Source of the DNA: Kribbella sp. VKM Ac-2568
GTDB taxonomy: Bacteria > Actinomycetota > Actinomycetes > Propionibacteriales > Kribbellaceae
DNA length: 64,000 nt
Assembly (NCBI RefSeq): GCF_004345365.1
Contig: NZ_SLVF01000009.1
Coordinates: 62,001 to 126,000 of the forward strand
Direction: 5' to 3'
Shown here: piece after piece, positions 42,136 to 51,057 of the stretch
How the letters are laid out: the number at the start of each line of letters is the position of its first letter
How positions within the stretch are numbered: the first letter of the stretch is position 1
The notes under the pieces: model-generated
The model's database searches: none
Told to the model about the DNA's origin: nothing
Seen by the model: the letters and a program-made list of their open reading frames with translations, nothing else
Translations under genes and position numbers: made by a program

Positions 42136-42480
42136 TTAGGGGTTTGTCGGGCGGGGGACGAAATGGCTGCGGCGGTGGCCGGCGATGAGGGTGATGCCCA
42201 GGGCGGCGGTGCCGACGGCGATGCCGCCGAGGGCGATGGAGGTGGCGTCGAGGCCGCCGCCGGCTTGGGTGGCAACCGGAGTGACCTCGTACTGCGGGGC
42301 GTAGTTCGGGTAGTTCGGTGGGTCCGGGTACATCGCGGTCGCTGCAGACTCGGCCGACGGGGCTGGTTCGGTCGCGCTCGCCGGCATGGTGGTCGCCATC
42401 AGGAGCAGTCCGGTCGCTGCGCCGCCGGCCGCCAAGCTGGCGAAGGCTTTTCTCGGGGTGTTCGTGGTGTGTGCGGACAT
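42136..42480 (-). CDS. Small secreted/membrane protein
   Basis: A 114-residue protein with an N-terminal signal peptide (AFASLAAGGAATGLLLMATT, cleavage near ASATEPA), then a Tyr/Pro/Asn-rich extracellular stretch (YPDPPNYPNYAPQYE). A C-terminal membrane helix (ATSIALGGIAVGTAALGITL) with a basic end follows. No known domain. Divergent from the BTAD-STAND gene and sharing its regulatory region, so co-regulation is plausible. Confidence 0.7.
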   Translation of the reverse strand: MSAHTTNTPRKAFASLAAGGAATGLLLMATTMPASATEPAPSAESAATAMYPDPPNYPNYAPQYEVTPVATQAGGGLDATSIALGGIAVGTAALGITLIAGHRRSHFVPRPTNP

Positions 42481-42570
42481 GATCCCGGTGCTCCTGTTCT
42501 CGCGTCCGGAGGAGCCATCGTTGGTGGTGACCCGGTGACGCCTGGCGCTGATCCCTTTGTCGCGCAGGCG

Positions 42571-42662
42571 GGTATCGCCCCGGTCTGCCCCGGTATCGCC
42601 GCGGTATCACCGCCGTTGACGGACTGCCTGCGGTGGCCGACAGTCGAGACGTGGGTATCGCC
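42571..42662 (+). promoter_or_regulatory. SARP-type direct repeats and promoter of the BTAD-STAND gene
   Basis: GGTATCGCC (42571), GGTCTGCC (42582), GGTATCGCC (42592) and GGTATCACC (42603) are spaced 11, 10 and 11 bases, about one helical turn. A further copy lies at 42654. A TTGACG -35 (42616) and GACAGT -10 (42639) with 17-base spacing follow. SARP-type BTAD activators bind direct repeats of this period next to -35, so the downstream gene may control itself. Confidence 0.6.
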
Positions 42663-45600
42663 GTTCTCGGCCCGCTCACGATCGAGGGAGACCAGGGGCA
42701 ACCGCAGGTTCTCGGTCGACGCGACCGGGTCGTGCTCGCAGCACTGGCCGTTCGTCCTGGATACGTGGTCAGCTCGGAAGAGCTGGCCGCTGTGGTCTGG
42801 GGGGAACAGCCCCCTTCGTCATGGCCGAAAGTGATCCAGGGCTGCGTGGTCCGGCTCCGCAAGATCCTCGGCGTCCACTCCATCGAGACGTTGCCGCTCG
42901 GCTACCGGCTCGCAGTACCGCTGGACGAGATCGACGCCCAGCGGTTCGAGCGGGCGATGGGCCGGGCCCGTGCGCTGTTCGCGGCCGACGAGGCCGAGCG
43001 GGCGGCGGTGGTTCTCGCGGACGCGTTGACGTTGTGGCGCGGCCACCCGCTGACCGAGCTGGACGGCTGGGACATCGCCCGGATCGAAGTGGAACGACTG
43101 GGCGAGCTGCGGCATGCGGCGGAGGAGTTGTATGTCGAGGCCGCGCTGAGCTCCGGGCAGCACGACAAGGTACTGGCGAAGGCCCGGGCGCTGGTGAACG
43201 AGGAACCGCTCCGCGAACGGCGGTGGATCCTGCTCGCCACCGCGCAGTACCAGGCGGGTCAACAGAGTGAGGCGCTGCGGACGATCCACCGACTGCGCGG
43301 CATCCTGAGTCGGGAGCTCGGCCTGGACCCGAATCCGGAGATCGACGCGCTGGAGCAGGCGATCCTTCGTCAGGACCCCTCTCTCGTGGCCGAGCACGCT
43401 ATGCCGGAGCCCGACCGCGTCTGCCCGTACCCGGGCCTGAAGGCGTACGACCTGGACGACGCCGACACGTTCTTCGGCCGCGACGCCGACATCGCCGCCT
43501 GCCTGCGCAAGCTGACCGACACCTCAGTGCTGGCGGTCATCGGGCCGTCCGGCTGTGGCAAGTCCTCGCTGGTACGAGCCGGAGTCGCGGCCTCGTTGCA
43601 GCGAGACGGCCGGCGCGTCGTCGTGATGACCCCGGGCGTTCACCCGGTCGCGGCACTCGCTGCGACCATGCCGACGACCGGCCCGCCACTGGCTCTGGTG
43701 GTGGACCAGTGCGAAGAGGTCTTCTCGCTGTGCGGTGATGCAGCGGAGCGGGACACCTTCCTGACCGCGCTGACCGCCCATCAAGCGATGGCTCCGCTGA
43801 TCCTGTCGTTCCGCGCCGACCGCATCGCCGACATCTCCGGCCATCCGGTCTTCGCCCGCACAATCGAACCCGGCCTCTATCTGCTCTCCGGGATGACGCA
43901 GACCGACCTGCGCGCCGCGATCGAGAAGCCCGCGCGGTTGGCGTCGCTGATCGTGGAACCCGGACTGGTCGACCTGCTGGTCAACGAGGTGGCCGACCAG
44001 CCGGGCGCCCTGCCGCTGATGTCCCACGCACTCGGCGAGACCTGGCGGCGTCGCGAAGGCCGCACCCTCACCGTGGCCGGCTACAACGCCTCGGGCGGGA
44101 TCCGCGGCGCGGTCGCCCAGTCGGCCGAGCAGGTCTACGAACACACTCCGCCAGAGCAACGACCGGTACTGCGGGACCTGCTGCTGCGGCTGGTCACACC
44201 TGGGCCCGAGGGTGAACTGATCCGCAGCAGGTTGCCGCGACGGCTCGTGATCACCGGCGCCGAGGACGACGCGATGGTCGACCGGCTCGTCGGTTCGCGA
44301 CTGGTGACCAGCGACGACGGAGTGGTCGGGCTCGCGCACGAGTCGTTAGCGCGGGCCTGGCCACGACTGCGCGGCTGGCTCGAGGACGACCTCGAAGGTC
44401 AGCGGACCCTGCACCACCTGGCAGTCGCCGCCGACTCCTGGGACAGCCTCGGCCGCCCCGACAGCGAGCTGTACCGCGGTGTGCGGCTGGCGAAGGCCTC
44501 AGACTGGCAGGAACGTAGGACTTCAACGCTGACGCCGACCGAAGGGGAGTTCCTGGCCGCGAGCAAGCGAGCGTCGCAAGGAGAACTGCGAGCAGCCGAG
44601 GAGCGCACCCGCCAGCAGGTCCGCGTCAACCGGCGGCTTCGTGGCGCCCTCGCCACCGGCGCACTACTCCTCGTCGGCGCCCTGATAGCCGGCTTCGCGG
44701 CAGTCCGCCAGACCGACCGGGCGGAGCAGGCGGTGGTCAGCGAGCTGGCCCGCCAGGTCGGAGCCCGCGCGCTGCTGACCGAGGGCATCAGCCACTCGAT
44801 CCTCCTCGCCGCCCACGGCGTCCGGCTGGAGGACTCCCCGGAGACCCGAGCCAACCTGATTGCCGCGATCAACAAACACCCGAGCCTCCTCCGATCCATG
44901 CCGGCCCCGCTTGGCCGAACCGACGACCTCGATCTGTCCCCTGACGGCCGCCGCATCGTGGCCAGCGACGACAACTCGACCTTCCACTTGTACGACGCTC
45001 AGTCCGGTCAGGTGCTCGATTCATACAGCTTCGGGGAGGTATCCGACGGCAGCCAGACCTGGACCTTGTCGCGGTTCAGTCCGGACGGCCGATTCGTCGC
45101 CGCGATCGCCGGAAGTGTCCGGGGGCAACTCGCTGATCCGCAGTGGCCAGCGAGGCTGCTGCGCGCTGACACGTTGGAGCCGGTGACTCCACAGTTGGCA
45201 GTCCCTGAACCAACAGGGACGGCGAAGTGGTGGTTCAACAGCGTCGCCTTTAGCGGGGACGGGCGTTATCTGGCGACCAGCGTGTCTACGGATAACTTCG
45301 CTCAGGCCTCCTTCGGGCTGATCTGGGACCTGCATGCGCCCGATCATGCTCCGCGCAAAATCACCTTCGACAGTGAGAGTTTTGGCGTGGCTCTCAGTCC
45401 CGACGGCAGCACCATCTACACCAATTGGCCGCTCGCTGCGTTCGACGTAGCCACCGGCAGGCAAAAGTGGCAACGTCCAAACGTCCGCGGCGACGGCAAC
45501 ATCGAGGTCAGCACAGCAGGCGATCTGCTGGCGGTTCAACAACTCAGGCCCACCCGGCTGGATGCTGCCCCCATGGCGCTGATCGATGCGCAAACCGGCA

Positions 45601-46865
45601 AGACCGTCAGAACTATGCCCGTTCAATTCGACTCCACCCGCGGCTTCACCTTTTCCGCAGGCGACAAGCTACTGGCGGTAGCTGAGGAAGACGGTGAGGT
45701 CATCCTTTGGGACGTGGCGACAGGTACCGTGCGCGAACGCATCGAGACCTCGGAGGTGTCCTGGGCCGTCGACTTCAGTCCGGACGGGCAGACGCTGTAC
45801 ACCGCGGGCGACGAGGGCATCATGCGCGCCCACGACCTGAGCGGTCAGCGGCGCCACCTCGGGCTCACCTCCGCTGTTCCGGCCCGGGATTATCTCCACC
45901 TCCTTCCCTCCGCCGACGGCAGGACGACCGCATACCTGTGGCGTGACGCCAAGGGATCCTGGGTGACCTTCGCCGACACCGCCACCGGCGCCACCACCAC
46001 ACCGACCAAGCTCGGCATCGACCTCGAAAGGGAACCGTGGTCGCCCGCCGCCTGGAACCCGGACGGCCGGAAGTTCGCCGTCCACGACTCCGATGCGATC
46101 ACCACCGTGGACGCCCGGACCGGCAAGGTGCTCGAGCTCAAAGAGAACCTGGACGTCCTCTCGATCAGCTATGTCGACAACGGCGCGCGCCTCCTGATCG
46201 GCAGCACGAACGGCATCGTCTTCTACGACCACGATCTCTGGCCCGAGGGACAGGACGTCTGGTGGCCGGCGGACTGCTGCCTGGCGACCTCTGCCGACGG
46301 CCAGTCCGCGGTGCTCTTCGAGGACTTCCCGGACGGCGCCGGCGAGCACTGGCGGATCATCAGCACCGACACCGGTTTGGTCGACCTGGAAGGTGATCTG
46401 CCTGTCGACCTCAACCACTCGGCCTTTTCCCCGGACGGAAAGCTTGTAGCCGGTGTCGGAGCCAGCGGCGAGGTGGTCACGATCGACGTAGAGCGCGGTC
46501 TGATCAAGCGGGCGCCGAAGGTCGGGCACAGCGACGAGGGGTTGTTCGTCCAGTTCTCCCCCGACGGGTCACGCCTGGTGTCGGGAGCGGAGGACGGCAC
46601 CGTCAGCCTCTGGGACGCGCACACCCTCGATCTCCTCGGTACGGTCTCCATCTCCGCCGAGGACAAGCCGGTCGCCGCCATCCCGCACTTCACCGACGGC
46701 AGCGACATCGTGACGATCGCGGCGTACGACGGGAGGACCTACCGGTGGGACACCCGGATCGAACAGACCCTCACCTACGCCTGCGAGATGGCGGGCCGCA
46801 ACCTCACCCACGACGAGTGGACCCAGGCCTTCGGCAGCCGCCCGTACGAGAAGACCTGCCCGTAG
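42651..46865 (+). CDS. BTAD-STAND-WD40 giant regulator
   Basis: About 1404 residues. The N-terminal OmpR-type winged helix (GIAVLGPLTIEGD to LPLGYRLAV) and bacterial transcriptional activation domain to about residue 245 are SARP/AfsR-like. The STAND NTPase has FFGRDADIAA, Walker A GPSGCGKSSL and Walker B-like ALVVDQCEEVF. A helical arm and one membrane-like helix (ALATGALLLVGALIAGFAAV, about 665) follow. WD40-type beta-propeller blades occupy the C-terminal half (LDLSPDGRRIVASDDNS, VDFSPDGQTLYTAGDEG, VQFSPDGSRLVSGAEDG). Likely a ligand-gated regulatory switch. GTG 42651 gives the family-typical N-terminus; GTG 42633 lies upstream of the expected transcript start. Confidence 0.92.
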   Translation: MGIAVLGPLTIEGDQGQPQVLGRRDRVVLAALAVRPGYVVSSEELAAVVWGEQPPSSWPKVIQGCVVRLRKILGVHSIETLPLGYRLAVPLDEIDAQRFERAMGRARALFAADEAERAAVVLADALTLWRGHPLTELDGWDIARIEVERLGELRHAAEELYVEAALSSGQHDKVLAKARALVNEEPLRERRWILLATAQYQAGQQSEALRTIHRLRGILSRELGLDPNPEIDALEQAILRQDPSLVAEHAMPEPDRVCPYPGLKAYDLDDADTFFGRDADIAACLRKLTDTSVLAVIGPSGCGKSSLVRAGVAASLQRDGRRVVVMTPGVHPVAALAATMPTTGPPLALVVDQCEEVFSLCGDAAERDTFLTALTAHQAMAPLILSFRADRIADISGHPVFARTIEPGLYLLSGMTQTDLRAAIEKPARLASLIVEPGLVDLLVNEVADQPGALPLMSHALGETWRRREGRTLTVAGYNASGGIRGAVAQSAEQVYEHTPPEQRPVLRDLLLRLVTPGPEGELIRSRLPRRLVITGAEDDAMVDRLVGSRLVTSDDGVVGLAHESLARAWPRLRGWLEDDLEGQRTLHHLAVAADSWDSLGRPDSELYRGVRLAKASDWQERRTSTLTPTEGEFLAASKRASQGELRAAEERTRQQVRVNRRLRGALATGALLLVGALIAGFAAVRQTDRAEQAVVSELARQVGARALLTEGISHSILLAAHGVRLEDSPETRANLIAAINKHPSLLRSMPAPLGRTDDLDLSPDGRRIVASDDNSTFHLYDAQSGQVLDSYSFGEVSDGSQTWTLSRFSPDGRFVAAIAGSVRGQLADPQWPARLLRADTLEPVTPQLAVPEPTGTAKWWFNSVAFSGDGRYLATSVSTDNFAQASFGLIWDLHAPDHAPRKITFDSESFGVALSPDGSTIYTNWPLAAFDVATGRQKWQRPNVRGDGNIEVSTAGDLLAVQQLRPTRLDAAPMALIDAQTGKTVRTMPVQFDSTRGFTFSAGDKLLAVAEEDGEVILWDVATGTVRERIETSEVSWAVDFSPDGQTLYTAGDEGIMRAHDLSGQRRHLGLTSAVPARDYLHLLPSADGRTTAYLWRDAKGSWVTFADTATGATTTPTKLGIDLEREPWSPAAWNPDGRKFAVHDSDAITTVDARTGKVLELKENLDVLSISYVDNGARLLIGSTNGIVFYDHDLWPEGQDVWWPADCCLATSADGQSAVLFEDFPDGAGEHWRIISTDTGLVDLEGDLPVDLNHSAFSPDGKLVAGVGASGEVVTIDVERGLIKRAPKVGHSDEGLFVQFSPDGSRLVSGAEDGTVSLWDAHTLDLLGTVSISAEDKPVAAIPHFTDGSDIVTIAAYDGRTYRWDTRIEQTLTYACEMAGRNLTHDEWTQAFGSRPYEKTCP

Positions 46866-46938
46866 CAGCAGGGACCGCCCCGCAGTACGGGGTGTGTGGT
46901 TGAGCAGGAAGGGACGGCGGGCGGATTACGGTGTGGGG

Positions 46939-47763
46939 GTGGCTGATCGGTATGGGAATGACGTGTTGGCTGGGGACTGGCGGAAGCCCAAGAACGGGCG
47001 GACCGTCGAGATCGAGCTCGAGAAGGGGATGGTCGTCGAGGAGCCGTCATCGGGGTTCGTCGGCGCGGTGGTGCGGTGGGAGCACGGCGTGGTCGATCTC
47101 GAGGATCGGCACGGGAAGATCCGCACCTACCCACTCGGCCCCGGGTTCTGGGTGGACGGGAAACCCGTCGCGCTGAAGCCTCCCAAGAAGGCTGCACCGG
47201 CCAAGAACACCCGTACTGCGTCGGGCTCGGTGGCGGTGTCGAACGTCAGGGCCAAGGTCGCCCGGGCCAGCCGCATCTACGTCGAGGGCCGGCACGACGC
47301 GGAGCTCGTGGAGCGGGTCTGGGGTGACGACCTGCGGATCGAGGGCGTGGTGGTGGAGTACCTCGAGGGTGTCGACGACCTCCCCGCGATCGTGAACCGC
47401 TTCCAGCCGGGACCGGGCCGGCGGCTGGGTGTCCTGGTGGACCACCTGGTCGACGGGTCGAAGGAGTCGAAGATCGCGGCGCAGGTGACGAACCGGCACG
47501 TGCTCGTCGTCGGGCACCCGTTCATCGACATCTGGGAGGCCGTGAAGCCGTCCTCGCTCGGGATCGCGGCCTGGCCGAAGATCCCGCACGGGCAGGACTG
47601 GAAGAAAGGCGTGCTGCAGACGTTCGGCTGGCCCGCGACCGACCAGGCCGACGTGGCCGCGGCCTGGAAGCACATCCTGTCGAAGGTGAAGAGCTACGCC
47701 GATCTCGAGCCGCAGTTGCTCGGCCGGGTCGAGGAGCTCATCGATTTCGTGACGATGGACTGA
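46939..47763 (+). CDS. DUF3097 family protein
   Basis: A protein of about 274 residues found across Actinobacteria. An N-terminal barrel-like part (DVLAGDWRK, VVEEPSSGFVGAVVRWEHGV, DLEDRHGKIRTYPLGPGFW) precedes a Toprim-like core: RIYVEGRHDAELVERVWGDD, LGVLVDHLVDGSKES and HVLVVGHPFIDIWEAV. Acidic residues in the core could bind metal, but no activity is known. The start is uncertain (GTG 46894, 46933 or 46939). The 3' end overlaps the convergent patatin gene by 26 bases. Confidence 0.82.
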   Translation: MADRYGNDVLAGDWRKPKNGRTVEIELEKGMVVEEPSSGFVGAVVRWEHGVVDLEDRHGKIRTYPLGPGFWVDGKPVALKPPKKAAPAKNTRTASGSVAVSNVRAKVARASRIYVEGRHDAELVERVWGDDLRIEGVVVEYLEGVDDLPAIVNRFQPGPGRRLGVLVDHLVDGSKESKIAAQVTNRHVLVVGHPFIDIWEAVKPSSLGIAAWPKIPHGQDWKKGVLQTFGWPATDQADVAAAWKHILSKVKSYADLEPQLLGRVEELIDFVTMD

Positions 47764-50323
47764 TCGGCGGCATCCGCTTCTCGATCCAGGCGCGGATCCG
47801 GCGCCGCTGGCGGCGGACGTACCACGAGCCGGCGAACAAAGCGCCGCCGACGGTCAGGACGAGTCCGGCGAGCAGCGACGCGATGATCCGCACCCCGGCG
47901 GCGTCGACCACGCCCGCGACGACCAGGAGCAGAACGCCCGCACCGACGAACGCCACCGGCAACCACTGCTGGAAGAGCAGTGGCCGGGCCGCGGGTTTGA
48001 GGTCGACGTTCTTCACCAGCCGATGCCAGAGGCTGTGGCGGGCCGGCTCGGTGAGCCAGCGGGCGAGCTTGAGCAACCAGGAGTCCGGCTCGTTCTTCCG
48101 GGCCGCCATCGCCTTGACCCAGTCGCCGACCTGCGGGCTCAATCCACCGGACACGTCGACCATCCGGTCGGCGAGACCCTTGGTCGTCGCGATGCCTTCC
48201 TTGGTGGTGTTCAGCTCGTTCCGCATCGTCGTCAGCGCGCCCAGCCCGGCCTCCACCGGGAAGTCCACGGCCAGTCGCTGCACTCGCTCGGCGACCTTGT
48301 CGACCTTCCACTCCTCGGCCTCGAGCACCTGCCGCTGGGTCTCGCGGATCCAGTCCGGGTCGGCGCCGAGCATCGCGCCGAGGTGGGCGACACAGTGCAG
48401 CCGGCCCATCAGCCAGTCCCAGCGCCGCCAGTCCGCCGCGCCGAAGGCGCCGAAGTGGCCGACCTGGGTGCCGTAGAGGATCCGGTCCTTCAGGTCGTTG
48501 GCGATCGACCCCTCCGGCAGGTCGTCGAGCAACGTCAGCGGGATGTCCGGTCCCAGCCGCAGGAACTGGAACGGAGCACTGCGCTGCTGCGGGGTCCGTG
48601 CCGAAGTACAGCGCGACACGATCTCCACCTCGAGCGCCGTCTCGACCACGTCCGGGCCGACGACCTTGATCAGCGCGTCCAGCTCGTCGCCGAGCGCGCG
48701 CCGCACCTGGAGCAGTTCGAAGATGTCGTTCAGCGCGACCGCGACCGCCTCGGCCCCGCCGGCGGGCTGCAGATCGAGGTCCGCCTCGGCGAGCTTCTCG
48801 GACAGGGCGTCCCGGACTGCCAGCACCTTCTGCAGACTGTCGCTGGTCGCCGTCAGCCGCCGCTCCAGGTCGGGCCGGTCCGCCGGCGGAGCCTTGTCGA
48901 TCCGCGTGCGCAGGGACCGGAGTACCAGCCGCACGACGCGCTCGGCTGCGCCGGTTCCCCAGTCCCAGCAGGGGTTCTCGTCGATGTCGGTTCGCAGTGG
49001 CGCGGTCGAGCCGTCCGGCCCCGGTACCCACGGGTGGCCGGTGTTGAGGATGTCGTCGATCTCGGCCTCGGACAACGCGGTGGCGGCGTCGAGCACGGTC
49101 GACTGGTCGTGCGTCGCGATCGTCACCGCCTCCCAGACGCCACCGGCAGCCCGGCCGCGCGAGTACGCCGGTTGCAGCAGCTCGGCGGCCTTCCGCAGCC
49201 GGCCCCGCTCGACTGGTTGCTCCACGCAACGATCGAAGAGGCGCTGCGAGTCGGACCAGGATGCGTCCGCCTCCAGCAGCAGCCGCTCGAGCTGCTCCAC
49301 GTCGGATCGGAAGTCCACCTCGCGCGGGAACTGCGCGGCCGACAGCGCCGACACCCGCCAGTTGGGCTCGGTCGCGTCCACCAGCCGCGTTTCGGCGGAC
49401 CCGATGCCGGCCGACGGTACGACGTACAGGACGTACCGGCTGGCGCGACCGGTCACAGGGCGCCGGGCGACGACGTCGAGCACCGGGCCGAACGGCGCGT
49501 TGTCCAGGACGCCGCCGTCGACGAGCCAGGCGCCGGAGTCGGCCTGGTAGGGACCGGGCTGAATCCGCGGCGGCGAAGCGGCCAGCCTCGGCGTCTCCAG
49601 CACCGGCCCGAACGCGGCCGGGAACGACGCGGACGCGCGGGCCGCCCGGGCGAGCAGCTTGGTGTCCTTCAGCCCGTTCTTCTCCGAGACCGAGAACTTC
49701 CGCGTCGCGCCGTCGTACACGGCGGCCTTCTCACTCGTGAAGGCGAACAGGTACCGATGGTCCGGTACGACGAACCGCTGGCCGGCCGCGTCCTTCGCCT
49801 CGAACTGCTGGACTCCGAGGCCCGAGGCGGTCACGAACAACGTCACAGGCTCGGAGTCCTCCGACTTGCCTGCGTCGGCGACACCCTCCAGCAGGTTGTT
49901 CAGCTCGTTCAGGAAGTACTTGCCGTCGAGGACCGAGGTGGACGGCACGCCGACGGCCGGAACCAGCTTGCCGACCTCGAGCGAGCCGAGGCCGACCCAG
50001 CGCTGCCGCAGCCACGGTCCGTGGTCGCCGTCCGGGTCGAGCGTCGAGCCGTGCGAGATCGCCGTTGCGAGGAGTGACCCGTTCAGACCGCCCGCGCTGG
50101 TCCCGGCGATCACGTCCACGACGACCCGGCGACGTTCGCCGCCGCGATGGCAGAGCTCGCGCCACCTCTTGGCGAGCACCTCGTCGTACGGTTGCGCGGA
50201 CGCCGTACCGGAGCCGGACGCGCGGCGGATCAGGTCGAGCTCGTGCGTGACCCCGCCCATCCAGACGGCGAGGCTGACACCACCGTTCAGCACCAGCGCG
50301 ATCCGGATCTCACGGTCGGACAT
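47738..50323 (-). CDS. Patatin-like phospholipase (DUF3376 type)
   Basis: An 861-residue protein. The patatin domain shows the oxyanion-hole segment NGGVSLAVWMGGV, nucleophile GTSAGG and catalytic Asp in LVDGGVLDNAPFG. A long helical middle region (DUF3376-like) follows. Near the C-terminus are two membrane helices (PVAFVGAGVLLLVVAGVVD, RIIASLLAGLVLTVGGALF) and a basic tail. Probably a membrane-associated lipid acyl hydrolase. ATG 50323 has a GGGGGG site; the longer frame to 50359 is less likely. Confidence 0.9.
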   Translation of the reverse strand: MSDREIRIALVLNGGVSLAVWMGGVTHELDLIRRASGSGTASAQPYDEVLAKRWRELCHRGGERRRVVVDVIAGTSAGGLNGSLLATAISHGSTLDPDGDHGPWLRQRWVGLGSLEVGKLVPAVGVPSTSVLDGKYFLNELNNLLEGVADAGKSEDSEPVTLFVTASGLGVQQFEAKDAAGQRFVVPDHRYLFAFTSEKAAVYDGATRKFSVSEKNGLKDTKLLARAARASASFPAAFGPVLETPRLAASPPRIQPGPYQADSGAWLVDGGVLDNAPFGPVLDVVARRPVTGRASRYVLYVVPSAGIGSAETRLVDATEPNWRVSALSAAQFPREVDFRSDVEQLERLLLEADASWSDSQRLFDRCVEQPVERGRLRKAAELLQPAYSRGRAAGGVWEAVTIATHDQSTVLDAATALSEAEIDDILNTGHPWVPGPDGSTAPLRTDIDENPCWDWGTGAAERVVRLVLRSLRTRIDKAPPADRPDLERRLTATSDSLQKVLAVRDALSEKLAEADLDLQPAGGAEAVAVALNDIFELLQVRRALGDELDALIKVVGPDVVETALEVEIVSRCTSARTPQQRSAPFQFLRLGPDIPLTLLDDLPEGSIANDLKDRILYGTQVGHFGAFGAADWRRWDWLMGRLHCVAHLGAMLGADPDWIRETQRQVLEAEEWKVDKVAERVQRLAVDFPVEAGLGALTTMRNELNTTKEGIATTKGLADRMVDVSGGLSPQVGDWVKAMAARKNEPDSWLLKLARWLTEPARHSLWHRLVKNVDLKPAARPLLFQQWLPVAFVGAGVLLLVVAGVVDAAGVRIIASLLAGLVLTVGGALFAGSWYVRRQRRRIRAWIEKRMPPISPSSRNR

Positions 50324-50466
50324 GCAGAAGCCCCCCTTGTCAGGCATCACAGATATCACGGCCGTGACCGGCTCCGACAGTCATCGCAGCGGAGAGTGAA
50401 CAAAGAGGCAGCCGAACTGTTGTCGGGAGAAGCACGCACCGTCATCATGTGGTGGGGGTGGTCGTC

Positions 50467-51057
50467 GTGAATTCGTGGCGGACAGCGGCGCCGATCTGCG
50501 TGGTGCTGTTGATGCTGTTGGTGGGTTGCGGCGGGTCGAACGACGAGGCCGATCCAGGGACCACGTTGACGCCGACGGACACATCGACGACGGATACGAC
50601 CGGCGAGCCGCCGGTGGAGCCGACCAATCCGGAGTCGACCCAGGCGACCCGGGACAAACCCTCCATCCAGATCGCGTCCGCGCCGATCGGCGGCAACGTC
50701 CAGACCGAGGGCGCGGACCAGTGCGCCGAGGTCAACTGGCTGGGCCGCAACCCGATCCCGGCCGGTACGACCATCCAGCTCGGCGAGGCGAGCCTGGACC
50801 CCACGGACCTCTTCGATCTCTACCAGGATGCGTGCGACACGGATCTGCGGCCGTGCACGGAGGTGACGTGGCAGACGACTAGCTTCACGCCCTGCTACGT
50901 CGGAGCCCGTCAGGTCGCCCGGGGCGACCGGGCCGCCAAGCTGATCATCGCCGTGACCGCGACCTGCGAGACCGAGGCGGACTGCCAGAGCCTGGCCGGC
51001 GACATCCCTGGCAGCCAGATCTCCTTCGCGCCGGGCGATCTCGTGTCGAATGGCTGA
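50467..51057 (+). CDS. Lipoprotein of unknown function
   Basis: A 196-residue lipoprotein with lipobox LLVGC at residue about 22, then a Thr/Pro/Asp-rich linker and a C-terminal domain with paired cysteines (DQCAEVNW, CDTDLRPCTEVTW, FTPCYVG, TCETEADCQSL) likely forming disulfides. No known family. It overlaps the next gene by 8 bases, so lipoprotein and multi-span membrane protein are made together. Confidence 0.75.
   Translation: MNSWRTAAPICVVLLMLLVGCGGSNDEADPGTTLTPTDTSTTDTTGEPPVEPTNPESTQATRDKPSIQIASAPIGGNVQTEGADQCAEVNWLGRNPIPAGTTIQLGEASLDPTDLFDLYQDACDTDLRPCTEVTWQTTSFTPCYVGARQVARGDRAAKLIIAVTATCETEADCQSLAGDIPGSQISFAPGDLVSNG

Noticed and set aside
48023..50077. 684-codon plus-strand open frame inside the patatin gene
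   Set aside because: Antisense shadow with repetitive composition and no domain.
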